A stretch of 64,000 nucleotides of DNA from Symbiodinium natans (lineage: Eukaryota; Sar; Dinophyceae; Suessiales; Symbiodiniaceae): assembly GCA_905221605.1 (NCBI GenBank), contig CAJNDS010002699.1, forward strand, positions 95,001 through 159,000, given 5' to 3'. The notes below the pieces were generated by a model that was not told the DNA's origin, ran no database searches, and was given only the letters and a program-made list of their open reading frames with translations. This document shows, piece by piece, positions 11,620 to 22,814 of the stretch. The stretch's first letter is position 1. Each line of letters opens with the position of its first letter. A program made the position numbers and the translations under genes.

Positions 11620-12400
11620 CGGTGAGCTTTGCTAATTGACAGCAAGAAGACGGAAGGCCATGAAGCTCCTGAACGACGACTTGCACGAGCACCCACTCTG
11701 CAAAGAATTCCTTCACAAGAACAGTTGCCAGCCAAGACGAGCCCAAGGTTCTATAAGCGGTGGACGTCAGTCTTTGATCAGGAGGCGGCTCTGGCCAGGG
11801 CTAGGCTTGCACGAACGAGCCCTGGTGAAAGAAGGTGGAGAATCTGGTGAACCAGGGCCAGACCCATGAGCAATACGCGGCCTTCCAAGAGATACTTGGA
11901 CCGCAAGAAACTAGAACGGCCACCTGCTCATGCAAAGGCAGCAATGCGGTAGTGCCTGCCGAGGTATACCTCCATCATAGAGAGTCGCCTGCTGGACTTC
12001 TGCTCCCAGGACTTCGGAGAGAGAGCCTCTTTTTTTGACAGCTGAGGTCCTCCCCCCTTCCTCCCCATGGCACCTGCAGGAAGGTTTCGACCAGGATGCC
12101 CAGGGCCTCTTCGACGAGCTCCAGCGCTTGGTGCACAAGGTCTCCCGTACGGTGACATTCTGTGATATTCTGTGACATCGGTGAGTTGGCGTCGCTTTGG
12201 CGCTTTGCGCGGTCGTGAACGTCGTGAACTTGCAGAGGACCAGGAACAGGTGGACGCCCAGCTGAAGAGGTCCGGTGCGGTGGTTCCTGCAGCATGCTTA
12301 GAAAGGCGGCGTCTTGCTGTCTCAGGGTGCTGGCGGAGGTGGAGCAGAAGAAAGAAGAGCTTAGGTCCAGAGCAACGGAGGCGCGAACAATATCAAACAA
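11620..12400 (+). other. exons of an unidentified coiled-coil protein
   Basis: Four helix-forming, charged blocks lie in order: KAMKLLNDDLHEHPLCKEFL (11655-11715), ENLVNQGQTHEQYAAFQEIL (11836-11896), EGFDQDAQGLFDELQRLVHK (12080-12140), then LAEDQEQVDAQLKR (12229-12272) and LAEVEQKKEELRSRATEART (12329-12390). The last two have Leu/Val heptad spacing with Glu/Lys/Gln. The changing frames call for introns. The family is not recognised. Confidence 0.4.
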
Positions 12401-12603
12401 TGGACGTGTGTATGTATATCAATGTCATATCCTCTGTAGACTTGCAACTATGCGTATCCGCACATTATACATGCATCTATCAGATCAGATCATGTCACCA
12501 TATCATATGCACATATTCTTCACCGAGCCGACAGGGAGACTCAGAGAAGCCGCTCATCCTCATCTGCAAGCCGGTATCCTGACGAATTTGTTGCCTTAAG
12601 CCT

Positions 12604-12604
<1 letters not shown>

Positions 12605-12681
<77 letters not shown>

Positions 12682-12726
12682 GAGAGGGAGAGAGAGAGAG
12701 AGAGAGACAGAGAGAGACAGAGAGAC
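12605..12726. repeat. (GA)n microsatellite, about 120 nt
   Basis: Near-perfect GA dinucleotide array with a few C and GG interruptions; all purine on the + strand. The Ser-Leu repeats read on the - strand are a translation artefact. Confidence 0.95.
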
Positions 12727-13019
12727 GGTGAACGGGATTCTGTAAGATTTGGGCTCTGGCTGCTGAGGCAGCTCTTGGGGACCTGATGCACTCGCTGCCC
12801 CTTGGATTCACGGGCGTGAAGAGAATAGGACGTGCTCAGTGGGCGTGTGATCCGTGAAGCTGAGGGTTCAGCAGACAGAGTGCCTCGGACGGCAGTGCCA
12901 GCTCCAAAGAGTGCCTAGCTCATGGAGCGATTGGTGTGATTGGACAGGTATCAGAACTTCAGCGCATCCATGCGGTACCGCGTGGAACAGGAGCGGCCAA
13001 GCTGCCCTGCGCATTGGGT

Positions 13020-14100
13020 GCATGAGCCGGATGGCCCCGTTCCACATTGATGTCTCTGTTGACGACATGTGCATTTTGGGTACATACATGCCTGGCCCGA
13101 AGCTGCGTGTCACTGTCATCGAGTCATCCTATAGACTGGCACATGCGTGCCTGTTCTCGTCCACTGTTCGAACAGCCATTCTTTCAGAGAGGAGCGGATG
13201 ATGAAGATGCTTTTGGCGGGGCTCGAGGCGGAGTCGACGCCGCAAGGACAGCGGAAGCTTGTGCCGCTTGAGCTTTCGTGGGTTGAAGGTTCAGGGGTTC
13301 GGGTTGAGAAAGGGTTTGGGGTATTCTGCGGTCAGGAACAGTGTCACCAGGTGCTGATCTCGAGGCCCATCTCTAGCGGAGTACAAGATATGCACACACG
13401 CTCCCATGGTGTCAGCGTGGCGTCGCCAGGTGGTTGACGTGGAGATCGATGAAGGAAGAGTTCCTCGAGCTCCACCGGGTCTCAGCTTGAGCCCAAGCTA
13501 TGGTCGCTCTTCGTACCAACGACATCAACTTTATCTTCTTTCTTCGAAATGAACTAGATGGGCACATGAGGAGTGTTATGAGTTGTAGGAGGGCGTGCTT
13601 CAGATACAAAGCGTCTCTTTGATGAAGTTTTGGTGTGTTGAGGCAGTATGTCTGTGACGGTTCCTGAAGGCTGCGAGGCGACGATGGGAGTGCGACGAGT
13701 TTAGATGTTCGCAGTACGCAGGGAGGGTTGGATGCTGGAGTTCTGCACCACGGGAGGCCGGATCGCAGCTGAGCTTGACCGCCGCTTGCCTCCTTGAACA
13801 TCCAGAGGGGCCATCCAATGCTTGTGTAAAGTTACTCTATGCCACCGTAGTTGTCCAGACGCATTCGAAGCCGGTGGGATCGTGCAGTTTCGAGGCCCCT
13901 GATGGGCAGCAGCTTTCCGTGACCGTGCCCGGTGGCCTCTCCCCTGGGATGTCCTTCGAGGTGGACTCGCCTAGCTTCCTGCTATCTGTGTGCTATCGCT
14001 CGAGCTCTTGTAGGTTCCATGTCGCTCTGGAGGGTATGGAGGTGGCCAGATGCTCGGCTGCTTGACCAACCCCACTTGCACTCAGCCGCCCCCTCTCTGA
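13020..14100 (+). other. coding-like exons, unidentified
   Basis: Blocks include MAPFHIDVSVDDMCILGTYM with GPKLRVTVIESS (13030-13130), EERMMKMLLAGLEAESTPQG (13190-13247), and CSFEAPDGQQLSVTVPGG with LSPGMSFEVDSP (13880-13970). The last has the VTVPxGxxPGxxFxV form that is common in algal and protist proteins of unknown role. The 13250-13800 part is poorly supported in any frame. No gene was assembled. Confidence 0.3.
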
Positions 14101-15257
14101 GGCTACGCCGCCCCCTCAGGAGCCGCTCCGGGCTATGCGCAATGATGACAAGGAGCGCAGCAAGAAGACATGCTTTTGCAATGTAAACGCCATGGACCCC
14201 AGCACTGTACCCAGCTGCCAGTTGATGCCAGGGTTCCGTGGTGCGGCCTTGAGAAGTTTAGCCCTGCCAGCAGAGAGCTGCGGCAGAATCCGTGGGCCTT
14301 TGGCCATGTACTGCTTCACGGGCAGCTGGTTGTACAGTGACCCCTTGCTGCCTCCGCAGTTTCATCTTTTATGCACTTGCATATTGCTTGACGGCCGCCT
14401 GTTGAATCGACAGGTGTATCTTACCTGGCACATGCAGTCTGAGTACCTCCAGGTAGCACAATGGGTGCCCGAAAATGCAGTTCGGAGCGTGCAGTACGAG
14501 CCATCCCCCTTCCACAATGTGCCATGTAGCTGAGTCCGCATCAAGCCTGTGTGCTTCATAAACTGCTGTTCGATACGACGCATTCCGAAATAGCATGCAG
14601 AAAAGCAAGCGCCGGGAAAGCCCGCAAGTTCGGGTGGCTTTTTCAGATGGCATCTTGCGCTGTACTTCCCGTGATTTCTCGCGTGAATCCAGGCGCTGGC
14701 CGACCTGGATCAAGTGATCAAGCTGGAGCCCAAAAACGTGTCAGCCCCTCAGTGGCCCAGTTCATGGCTCGTCTACAGACAAAGGCGGTGGGTTTCGGAT
14801 GGCCCGCGGTCGGACATATACTTCAGTCTGAGAGTGTCGTCGAGCAGTCTTCGTGGCTTTTCTGGAGCCCGCCAATGCTGACCGTGTTCCTGTGGCTGGG
14901 GCTCCTAGGGCCTTGGGGTTCTTAATTATGTGCTGTCGAGGTATGCCATGCACAATCGAGGAGAGATCCAGCGAAAGCGTGGCGAGCTTGAAGCTGGGCC
15001 CTTGGGGAACACCTCATTCTGCAAGGGGTTTATGTTGCTGGAGCTAGGAGCTCCAAAATGCCTTCCAAGCATTGGCACAAGTATCCAGCCTTGCGCGAAG
15101 GATGCAAGGCACAAGACAACTACACACTGTAAGTCATCCTAGCTCAACTGTTCGTGGGATCTGTGACATCGTGTCATGGTGGAAGTAGCGCAGAGCCATA
15201 GGATCTGCTAGGCAGCTAGGCTGGGAGACCATCCGCAGATTTCAGCAGGTTTCAGCC
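14101..15257. other. no recognisable gene
   Basis: Open frames overlap on both strands without known motifs. Only a short basic block, RAMRNDDKERSKKT (about 14128-14170), looks translated. Spacer or exons of an unidentified gene. Confidence 0.3.
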
Positions 15258-16118
15258 ATGGCCAAGGGCAAGCGGGGCACTCGCAAGGACAAAGCCGAGA
15301 ACTCGGAGGACTCAGCCGAGGCCGAAGCGTCGGAAGAGTTGGAGGAAGAACCCGACCTGGACATCGATGCAATTGCTGAGAAGGCGGTCAGTTTTGCGCT
15401 GAAGGCTGTCAGCAAGACTGACCCCGGACAGCTGAAGTTGGACGTGGGTCTTGGTCCCGACCAGCTCTATTTGTATGGTGCTGGGGAGAATGCTTTTGAC
15501 ACTTCGGCCGTTGCTGGGCAGTACCAGGCCAGCGCAAGCGACCTTTGTCGATCGAAGGTGCACGAGGCTCCGCAGCACCGTGCTGCTCAGGACCGAGAAG
15601 TGCGCGGTTCAAACGTGCGGCCCGTCAACGACGTTAAGGAGAGGCGTGCTGAGGCGAAGCAGGCGAGAACGGAGAAGCTCGACAAGTGGTTCGGCTTGCC
15701 AAAGCATCGCATGACCCCCGAGCTGGAGAAGGAACTGAAAGCCTTGAAGCTCAGGGCAAACTTTGACCCGAAGCGATTCTACAAAGCAAATGATAGACAG
15801 GAGCTCCCAAAATACTTCACGATCGCCACAGAGGTAGGGGGAGGCCTGGCACCGGTGGGCCTCCACACCAGAACTCGCGAAGTCCATGCCCACAGCGGCC
15901 GAAGCTTCTTGGACACTATCCTTCGAGACGAGGGCGTACAGTCATGGACGCAGAAGAAGAAGGGTGAAGTGAACGAGAAGCATGCCGCCGCTCTGCGCAG
16001 TGGGCACGGCAAGCGGAAATCCGAAGGAGCAAAAAGCACGAGGCGAGGAGGCGCTTGGAAGCAGCTCGCAGCACTTCAGCCTTACAATGCCTTACAGTTG
16101 TTTACGCGTTTGGGGTAG
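15258..16118 (+). CDS. FCF2: Fcf2/DNTTIP2-type pre-rRNA processing factor
   Basis: A single 286-residue frame. Residues 1-35 are an acidic, Lys-rich disordered N terminus. The Fcf2 domain begins near residue 139: KLDKWFGLPKHRMTPELEKE, then the ALKLRANFDPKRFYKANDR segment and LPKYFTIATEV. Together these match the family signature WFxLP-x-TPEL-LxLR-DPKRFYK-LPKYFQ. The C terminus is rich in Lys/Arg (GKRKSEGAKSTRRGG). Known: Fcf2 is a nucleolar component of the small-subunit processome needed for early pre-rRNA cleavages; human TDIF2 shares the domain. The last 20 or so residues may be intron read-through. ATG at 15258 precedes a basic segment and is the first in frame. Intronless, on the same strand as its neighbours. 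Confidence 0.85.
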   Translation: MAKGKRGTRKDKAENSEDSAEAEASEELEEEPDLDIDAIAEKAVSFALKAVSKTDPGQLKLDVGLGPDQLYLYGAGENAFDTSAVAGQYQASASDLCRSKVHEAPQHRAAQDREVRGSNVRPVNDVKERRAEAKQARTEKLDKWFGLPKHRMTPELEKELKALKLRANFDPKRFYKANDRQELPKYFTIATEVGGGLAPVGLHTRTREVHAHSGRSFLDTILRDEGVQSWTQKKKGEVNEKHAAALRSGHGKRKSEGAKSTRRGGAWKQLAALQPYNALQLFTRLG

Positions 16119-17899
16119 CGGTGCTCTTGTGCTCTTGTGCATGCATGAGTGCTCAGCAAGTATCATGGCAGGAAAAAGCGAAAGAGTTGAACCACCGACG
16201 CGTCTCGACGCTTCTTTTCACCGTGCTTTGCTCCTGGATGCCTCGGAGATGCCCTGATGGAAACGTCCCACCCGCGAAGCCCCAAAGCGCGGAGAAGAGA
16301 AAAAGACTGAAAAGGAACCGAGTTGTGCAGAGTTGCGTGCGGAGTTTCGCGATGTTCGGGGCCGTGCTGCGTTGGGCCTTGGGGCTTGGCTGCTTCTCGA
16401 GCTTGTAAGTACAAGATGTGTCTTCTCCTCTCGGCTCCCAGCAGCAAAAAAACGTTCCTCAGGGTCGGAAGCACTTGAGAGAGCAAATGGCTGAAGAGGG
16501 CCAAGGCTGTGCCAAGTGCCGTCTTGTGGAGTCATTCGTGTGGCGTGGGCGTTTGCCAGGTGCATCCGCGTTCCCATCCCAATACGATGAGTCCGGCATG
16601 TTGCGGGCTGAGCGGCCAAACAACCCTTTGGGGCCACTTCTCGGCAGAGCATTGCTTTTGAGTAGAAGCCTGCTCCAGCCAGGACATCTTTCGACAAATT
16701 AGAAGCAGAGCTGCGCGGGGAGCAGCTCAAGTTAGTCTGCGCTCCCCGACTGCAGCGACAGGGGTGGTGTCAGACTTCGGACACTTGGGATATAGGGCAT
16801 CTGGCTATATGCACGGTTTTTTGGGTGCAATTTCTGCGTTCGCGACAGCTTGCAACCGTTCTAGCTCCCCTAAACAGCCTTAGTGCTTACCCAGACAGTG
16901 GATCGGAACCTCAGGATCTGTCCACAGGTTCGAGAGTCGAAGTTGCGGCTTGTTTGCAGATAGTAGTTCAGATGGAAGCATATGGATACACGTGGAGACT
17001 TTGCAACAATAGAAATCGCATAGCAAGTTCATGTTTGGTGAAGCTTTATACCTGCCTTAGACCAATTGAGGTCTGCAATGTGGGCCACGATGTCGCATAC
17101 GCAAAGGGCCAAGTGGCGAGACAAACCGAAATTGCAACTCGGACCTTTGTTAGATTTTGTTTGCCTTGCAGACGCAAGGGCGTTCGCGCCCACAGGCAGT
17201 CAATCAATCAATCAATCAATTAGATTTTGTTTTTAACTGGGCACAGGCGTCTGCTGTTTGCCTTGCAGCGCAGGAATACGGACGCCTACAGTTCTACCTA
17301 GAGCCCTGGCCGCAGGGACTGTGATAAAGGCTACACGTTCCAGGCCAGTCTCTTGCCTCGCTTCAGGAAGACAAGCTGATGTTCGATCCCCTGTCCTTCA
17401 ATGATTTCCCGGCAATCATGGCGAATGCAAGCAAAGAGGTCGCATCTGTGATCAGTCCGAATGCTCACGTTGCCACAAAATCCTTTTGTTGTTCCAGCCC
17501 GTGTGCCATGGAAGGTGCTTGTGAGGGTTGAAGTCGCCCCTCCGATTCCCGAGTGATCGGGTGACCATGTCAGGCGGCCCGGAGCGTCATGCAAACAATT
17601 GGAGGGATGACCTACTTGAGTGGACCAAGACATGACAAGAGAGCGCGAGAGGCAGAGCCCAGGAGTCGCCCCGAGCAGAGGAAGTGAAGTCGCGGGAAAT
17701 CTCCAAGGGCTTGAAGCAAGCAGCTACAAAGAGCTGTGCGCTCTCGCATCCCGCTCGAAGCAGGATGGTAAAAGGAGCACATGTTGCCACCCATGCAAGG
17801 CGTCACGTCTCCGCTTCTTGAAGGCTTGGTGCTGGTCGGCGTGGCTCACAGCGTAGGCAGGGCTGTGCAACTTAATTAGCTCAAAGAATTCAATAGGAC
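16119..17899. other. spacer with no recognised gene
   Basis: No motif was recognised on either strand. A (TCAA)n tract of about six units lies at 17196-17221. The 3' part leads directly into the PNGase F-like gene with no visible spliced-leader relic. Confidence 0.45.
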
Positions 17900-20275
17900 A
17901 TGGCCTCATTCTGGCTCTTGCTCTGCACCGCGTGTTGGCCCAGCGCCGACGCAAGCGTCCGTGTGCTAACAGACCACCCTGCCCGTGCGCTCGAGGAGGC
18001 CCTGGTGGGGCCTGGGCAGATCCCTCCCTGGAGGAGCCATGGCGAGGAGAAGTCACTCAAGAGACGGCAGGAGCACAAGAAGCTGGAGACTTGGCTCCTC
18101 ACATCAGAGGGCTTGCCCTGTTCCCTTCCATTTTGGCACGAGGGGCAGAAGTATTCAGGCTGTCACCCTGATGGGTGGTGCTGCTTGGATGAACAGTGCA
18201 CCAGGACGGGAACTTGCGGGCATCTCGCGCCGACTAAGCTACCCCTGCAACTGCCACGTGATGTTCCAACCACCAGTTGTCATTTGAAAAGCTTGGGTGG
18301 ACAGTTTAAATGGCTCCCCAAAGCATCTCGAAAGAGCAACGTGAATCTGGTTTTTCTGCTTCTGAAGCCAGGCCAGAGCTTGTCCGATAAGGATTTGCGA
18401 TCACTGTTGGAGGTTTCACAGGAGGTAGGCAACATTGAGATTGTGCTGATGAGCTATGCGGCCGACGCGGAAGTGCTGCAAGTGATGCTGGCACTGCAGA
18501 GCAGAGTGCATCAGCTCGCCAATACGTCGAAAGCCAGACTGCAGAACCTGCACTTGGTGACAGAGCCTGCAGGTGCAGTGCTTTTTCACTCCTGCTGGCT
18601 GCCCTCTGTGATCCAGGCTTGGTCCAAGGACGAGGAGGTTCTCACCTTTCTGGATGCAGAGAGAAGGGAGCTTGTCTCCACTGCAACAACTGCAACGCAG
18701 GGGACCCGAGGAGAGTGGGCGCCCACTCCGGACAAGAGCTTTGTGCAAGAGCTTCCCTTGCGATGGGCTGGGCTGCTCTGTGACGGGAATGAGGAGAACT
18801 CGAAGTGGCCACCGGCTTCCCAAGCTCTTGAAGGCTTTGTGGCTTTGGTAGCTCGTGGGGAGTGTTCCTTCTACCAGAAGGTGCAGAGAGCTCAAGCGTT
18901 GGGCGCAACATCTGTTGTCATATTCAGCCAAGACGAGACTCCGATTGTGATGGGCTGTGCCACGCCTGACCCTTGTGACGAGGCTTTGCAGATCTCGGCA
19001 GTGATGGTCGGGAAAACGGTGGGAGAGTTGCTGCTGGAGGCTATCTTCCCTGAAAACTCCAGCAGCTCTGCCGAGTCTTCTGGTGCGACGGAAGTGTCCG
19101 CGCGCTTTGCAGTGAAGCGGCAAGGTCCCAGCATGGTGGCTCTCTTAGGCCACGGAGACAGGCTCTGGTACAACACCTTCCCCGGCTTCGGTAAAGTAAG
19201 CGATGAGATTCGGGGGATGGACTTTCGGGGGCGTCTGCTGCAACGCACGGAAGAGCTCAGCCAGCTCAGTGAGAGCGGCGACGTCTTGAGAATCTCCATC
19301 CTGGAAAGGGAGCGCATGCCAGGCTCAATCACCAGATCATGGACCCTGGAACAAGCTGCGCTGATTAGGGACGGACTTTACGACGAGCTGGAGGTAGAGC
19401 TTCGCCTGGACTGTGTGGATCACTTAGATGAGAACTGCCCTCCATGGGATCATGAATTGAACCTCTTTGTTTGCACAGCCGGCCGCTCAAAAGATCCCAC
19501 AGACTGTGGTCACAGCGATGACACCATTGCTCGGTGGATCACTGCATATGGCCGGGAAGGACACTGGCTAACACATGCCCCAGCAGCAATTCCGTTATTA
19601 ACCGAGTCAGAGTCCACTCTGCGCTTGGCCACCTGGCAGGAATACACTGTCACGCTGGTTTTCTGGTTCCGACGGGCGAGGGCGGGCTTGGCGCCTCAAG
19701 CTCGCATGCCTCTTTGGTCTGGAGGCATCTTTGACCTGAACTACAATGCCATCCGCGAACCAATGTATTTCAAGGTGCCCCCGCGGTCTACAAAAGTCGT
19801 GCTCACTACGCTGATTACCGGCCATGGCTGGGGGGTTGATGAGGCCAACTGCGCTGAGTTCTGCAATCACGTGCACCACTTCACAGTAAACGGGATAAGC
19901 AGTCACCAGCTTGTTAAGGACAACGCGGTGGCAAGCACGAACGATGGCTGCCAGGCGCAGGTTTTAAGCGGAGTTGTCCCGAATCAGTTTGGCACTTGGC
20001 CGTTCGGTCGGGCTGGGTGGTGCCCCGGCAAAGACGTCCCGTGGTGGGAAGTTGACATCACCGAGTGGACCGTGGCCGGCGAACAAAACACCATCGCATA
20101 CCAGGCATTGTTCAATGGCTCAGACTACGATCCCGTTCCCTCCAATGATAGTCACAATCTTGGTTTCCCGGCGGAGATCCACCTGGTTTCTGCTTTGATG
20201 TTTTACGGGGAACATTCGGATACGGCTGCGACGCGACAGCCTCCATCTCCACCCCCGAGAATTCTTCTCCCATGA
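17900..20275 (+). CDS. secreted PNGase F-like protein with FN2-like and PA domains
   Basis: 791 residues, intronless. A hydrophobic signal peptide (about 1-19) sends it to the secretory pathway. Residues 72-107 are Cys-rich (LPCSLPFWHEGQKYSGC, then WCCL and GTCG) and resemble a degenerate fibronectin type II module. Residues 285-385 look like a protease-associated domain (GFVALVARGECSFYQKVQRA, ALGATSVVIFS). From about 460 the two PNGase F beta-sandwich domains follow: CPPWDHELNLFVC, FDLNYNAIREPMYFKVP, GHGWGVDEANCAEFCNHVHH and FGTWPFGRAGWCPGKDVPWW. These are diagnostic of peptide-N4-(N-acetyl-beta-glucosaminyl)asparagine amidase F. Known: the enzyme cleaves N-glycans from Asn. Asp517 in CPPWDHE is a candidate for the catalytic Asp; other active-site residues were not mapped. 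Activity is inferred, not certain. Confidence 0.87.
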   Translation: MASFWLLLCTACWPSADASVRVLTDHPARALEEALVGPGQIPPWRSHGEEKSLKRRQEHKKLETWLLTSEGLPCSLPFWHEGQKYSGCHPDGWCCLDEQCTRTGTCGHLAPTKLPLQLPRDVPTTSCHLKSLGGQFKWLPKASRKSNVNLVFLLLKPGQSLSDKDLRSLLEVSQEVGNIEIVLMSYAADAEVLQVMLALQSRVHQLANTSKARLQNLHLVTEPAGAVLFHSCWLPSVIQAWSKDEEVLTFLDAERRELVSTATTATQGTRGEWAPTPDKSFVQELPLRWAGLLCDGNEENSKWPPASQALEGFVALVARGECSFYQKVQRAQALGATSVVIFSQDETPIVMGCATPDPCDEALQISAVMVGKTVGELLLEAIFPENSSSSAESSGATEVSARFAVKRQGPSMVALLGHGDRLWYNTFPGFGKVSDEIRGMDFRGRLLQRTEELSQLSESGDVLRISILERERMPGSITRSWTLEQAALIRDGLYDELEVELRLDCVDHLDENCPPWDHELNLFVCTAGRSKDPTDCGHSDDTIARWITAYGREGHWLTHAPAAIPLLTESESTLRLATWQEYTVTLVFWFRRARAGLAPQARMPLWSGGIFDLNYNAIREPMYFKVPPRSTKVVLTTLITGHGWGVDEANCAEFCNHVHHFTVNGISSHQLVKDNAVASTNDGCQAQVLSGVVPNQFGTWPFGRAGWCPGKDVPWWEVDITEWTVAGEQNTIAYQALFNGSDYDPVPSNDSHNLGFPAEIHLVSALMFYGEHSDTAATRQPPSPPPRILLP

Positions 20276-21074
20276 AAATCTTGGGAGCTACAAGCAGTGC
20301 AAGCCTCTTCTCGTGCTAAACAGGCATCGGAAAGTAGGCCCGCACCGCACATAGAGTCGAGGCCACATGAGCCTCAGGCTTGCTCGCTCCGGGTAACTCA
20401 AAGCTTGGGTTAAAGGTCTCGTTAAGAGCTGCCGCGAAGGAGCCATGGTCCTGATCCTGATATCATCGGTCATGACGGTTAGAAGTTGGAATTACTGGTT
20501 TCCTTCTGACCTTCTGAGGCAGCCCTTGCAGACTTCAATGTGATACTCCGTGTCGAGTCAGCCCCTGAGAGCGACGTGCATCACAACCCATGTCGAGCTT
20601 GGGCTGCACCAGAACAACACATCTCAACCACACCTGAACATCTGAATCGCCCAAGTCCGGCGTATGCGGCGGCCTATGCAAGCCGCGGGGCTGTCAGGCC
20701 CGAGCCTCTCTCAGACCTTTCTCAGTGACCTTTCAGTATCTCCAAAGTCAAGTTTATCCTTGCTCTCAGCATTCTTTCAGGCGGGCTCTCAAGCTCCACG
20801 CCGAGGCCGCACTGCGCACCTCAGCTTCGCGGAGCGTGAGACGTTGTGTGACTCAGTGTGACCATTTCGTGCTAATTGTGAGAGGCCATTGCGGACTACA
20901 ATCGTGCCTTGGCTCTGTGCCCAGATCCGTGAGTTTTTGCAGAGGTAAGGCCGCAGTGGAGCTGCTGCATATGAGCTATGCCATAGCTCCTTGGTTCAAC
21001 AGCTAACTGCTCCCGCTGCTCTGAAGGCTCCGTGCAGCAACAAAGTGTGCATTGAGTTTTGATAGACTGTCGGC
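20276..21074. other. spacer between PNGase-like gene and bioB
   Basis: No gene recognised except an isolated TPR-like mini-exon (see 20885-20928). No spliced-leader relic is seen just before the bioB ATG. Confidence 0.45.
20885..20928 (+). other. isolated TPR-like mini-exon with consensus splice sites
   Basis: Between an AG at 20883-20884 and a GTGAGT donor at 20929, 44 nt encode AIADYNRALALCPD, a textbook TPR helix B. No partner exon was identified nearby. It may be a stray exon, a relic, or part of an unassembled gene. Confidence 0.4.
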
Positions 21075-22247
21075 ATGGCCTTGGCCTTTGTCAAGCGCAG
21101 CTTTCAAGCAGGCAGGAGGCACTTCAGTGTGCACAGCGGAGTCCGGCATGATTGGACTCGGGCGGAGATCCGCGAGATCTACCACGAACCCTTGTTGGAG
21201 CTGATCTTTCGCGCGGCCAGCGTTCACAGAACCTATTTCAACCCCCGCGAGGTGCAGCAGTCAACCTTGCTATCAATCAAAACCGGGGGCTGTGGAGAGA
21301 ATTGTGGATATTGCTCGCAGAGCCAGAGCTTCAAGACTGCGGTGAAGCCGACGCCCATGATGCAAGTCGAGGAGGTTCTGGACGCTGCCCGCCGAGCAAA
21401 GGAGGCCGGCTCTACAAGGTTTTGTATGGGCACAGCCTGGCGTGGCGTTGGCCAGAAGAATGCCTTCAAGAACATCCTAACTATGGTGAAGGAAGTTTCC
21501 GGTATGGGCATGGAGACTTGCTGCACTTTGGGCTTGCTGAATGCTGAGCAGGCCAAGCAACTGAAGGATGCTGGCCTGACGGCCTACAACCACAACCTGG
21601 ACACCAGCCCAGAGCATTACCCCAACATCGTTTCCACTCGTACCTACGCGGACCGCCTGGAGACGCTGGCGAACGTCAGGGAGGCTGGGATCAGCGTCTG
21701 TTGTGGAGGCATCCTTGGGATTGCAGAGACGGAGGAGGACCGCATTGGGCTCCTGCACACCCTGGCCACCTTGCCGGAACACCCGGAGTCGGTTCCCATC
21801 AACGCACTGGTTCCCGTGGAAGGGACACCGCTTGGTGATCGTCAGATCCGCATGGGCACAGGGGTGACGTGGCGTGACATGATGCGGTCCATTGCGACTG
21901 CCAGGGTCGTCATGCCGCGGTCCATGGTTCGTCTCTCGGCTGGACGGATGGAGTTCTCGCAGGAGGCTCAGGCGATGATGTTCTTGGCGGGCGCGAACTC
22001 GATCTTCACCGGGGACAAGCTGCTCACCACGCCGAATCCCAAGTTCTCGGAGGACTCCAAGATGTTCGAGTTGCTGGGCCTCACGGGCAAGAAGCCCTTC
22101 ACAGGCCCCACGGCTACCCTGCGGCCAGCCTGGGCTGAGGCTGAGGCCGAAGCCGAAGCCGAGACTGGCATGGGCACAGGTGGCATTTCGCAGCCTGGGC
22201 TTTGGGAAAGCACAAAGCTGGCCAAACCTCGCGAGGTGACTTTCTAA
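21075..22247 (+). CDS. bioB: biotin synthase
   Basis: Radical SAM enzyme converting dethiobiotin to biotin. 390 residues, intronless. The N terminus (MALAFVKRSFQAGRRHFSVH) is basic, lacks acidic residues and looks like a mitochondrial presequence, matching the site of plant and fungal biotin synthase. GGCGENCGYCSQS holds the CxxxCxxC that binds the 4Fe-4S/SAM cluster (residues about 73-85). YNHNLDTSPE, GILGIAETEEDR and INALVPVEGTPLGD are standard BioB blocks, and RLSAGR with its conserved Arg, a ligand of the 2Fe-2S cluster, lies near 300. Near the C terminus a short Ala-Glu run (22135-22163, from GCCGAA/GCTGAG repeats) has been inserted after the family's usual end. The next gene downstream encodes the two preceding enzymes. 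Confidence 0.97.
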   Translation: MALAFVKRSFQAGRRHFSVHSGVRHDWTRAEIREIYHEPLLELIFRAASVHRTYFNPREVQQSTLLSIKTGGCGENCGYCSQSQSFKTAVKPTPMMQVEEVLDAARRAKEAGSTRFCMGTAWRGVGQKNAFKNILTMVKEVSGMGMETCCTLGLLNAEQAKQLKDAGLTAYNHNLDTSPEHYPNIVSTRTYADRLETLANVREAGISVCCGGILGIAETEEDRIGLLHTLATLPEHPESVPINALVPVEGTPLGDRQIRMGTGVTWRDMMRSIATARVVMPRSMVRLSAGRMEFSQEAQAMMFLAGANSIFTGDKLLTTPNPKFSEDSKMFELLGLTGKKPFTGPTATLRPAWAEAEAEAEAETGMGTGGISQPGLWESTKLAKPREVTF

Positions 22248-22814
22248 GATTCGACGTAGTTCTTGAGCCTGAGTCTGACCTATGTCAGCTATGTGGTGCT
22301 CGGTGCACTTCATGAGGTAAGATATGGTGAAATATAGTGCAATAGTTGCCCAGCTTTGCAGCGCCTTAGCCGCCAGCGCTTTGCTGTCCGACTGAGCATA
22401 TCTAAAGGCAGCGAATCAGATAAGGGCAAGCAAGTCATACTGGTACGTGGGTTGGCGTGTGAAGAGTGAGTCAGGACAGTGTGGTGGTTTTGCCAACTTT
22501 GGTTTGCGCGCTGAACGTCCGCACAAGGCGAGACGGCTTGTCGACATGTTGGAGTGCGAAGCCTTAAGAAATGTGTGCTTAGTGTTCTTGAAAGAGCATC
22601 GGCACCTAACCCTGTGGAGGACCATGCACAAACAGTCAATCACAGTGCGTGTCGCAGCGGATGGATCTCAGAGCAATCTTCGACACAAGCATCATGAACG
22701 TCTCCTTCACGTCACGCACTCACGCACATAGTGAAGAAAACGACGCTCAGAAAAAGAATGTATCGTTTGCAGCCATGTCAGTTTGCACTCTAAGCCGGAG
22801 ATGCTGAAAAGGCA
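22248..22814. other. intergenic region between bioB and bioD-bioA
   Basis: 567 bp with no recognised feature. The close spacing on one strand is compatible with a dinoflagellate tandem transcription unit resolved by trans-splicing, but no acceptor can be assigned from sequence alone. Confidence 0.5.

Noticed and set aside
12495-12811. Ser-Leu repeat protein opposite the GA tract
   Set aside because: Pure dinucleotide repeat artefact.
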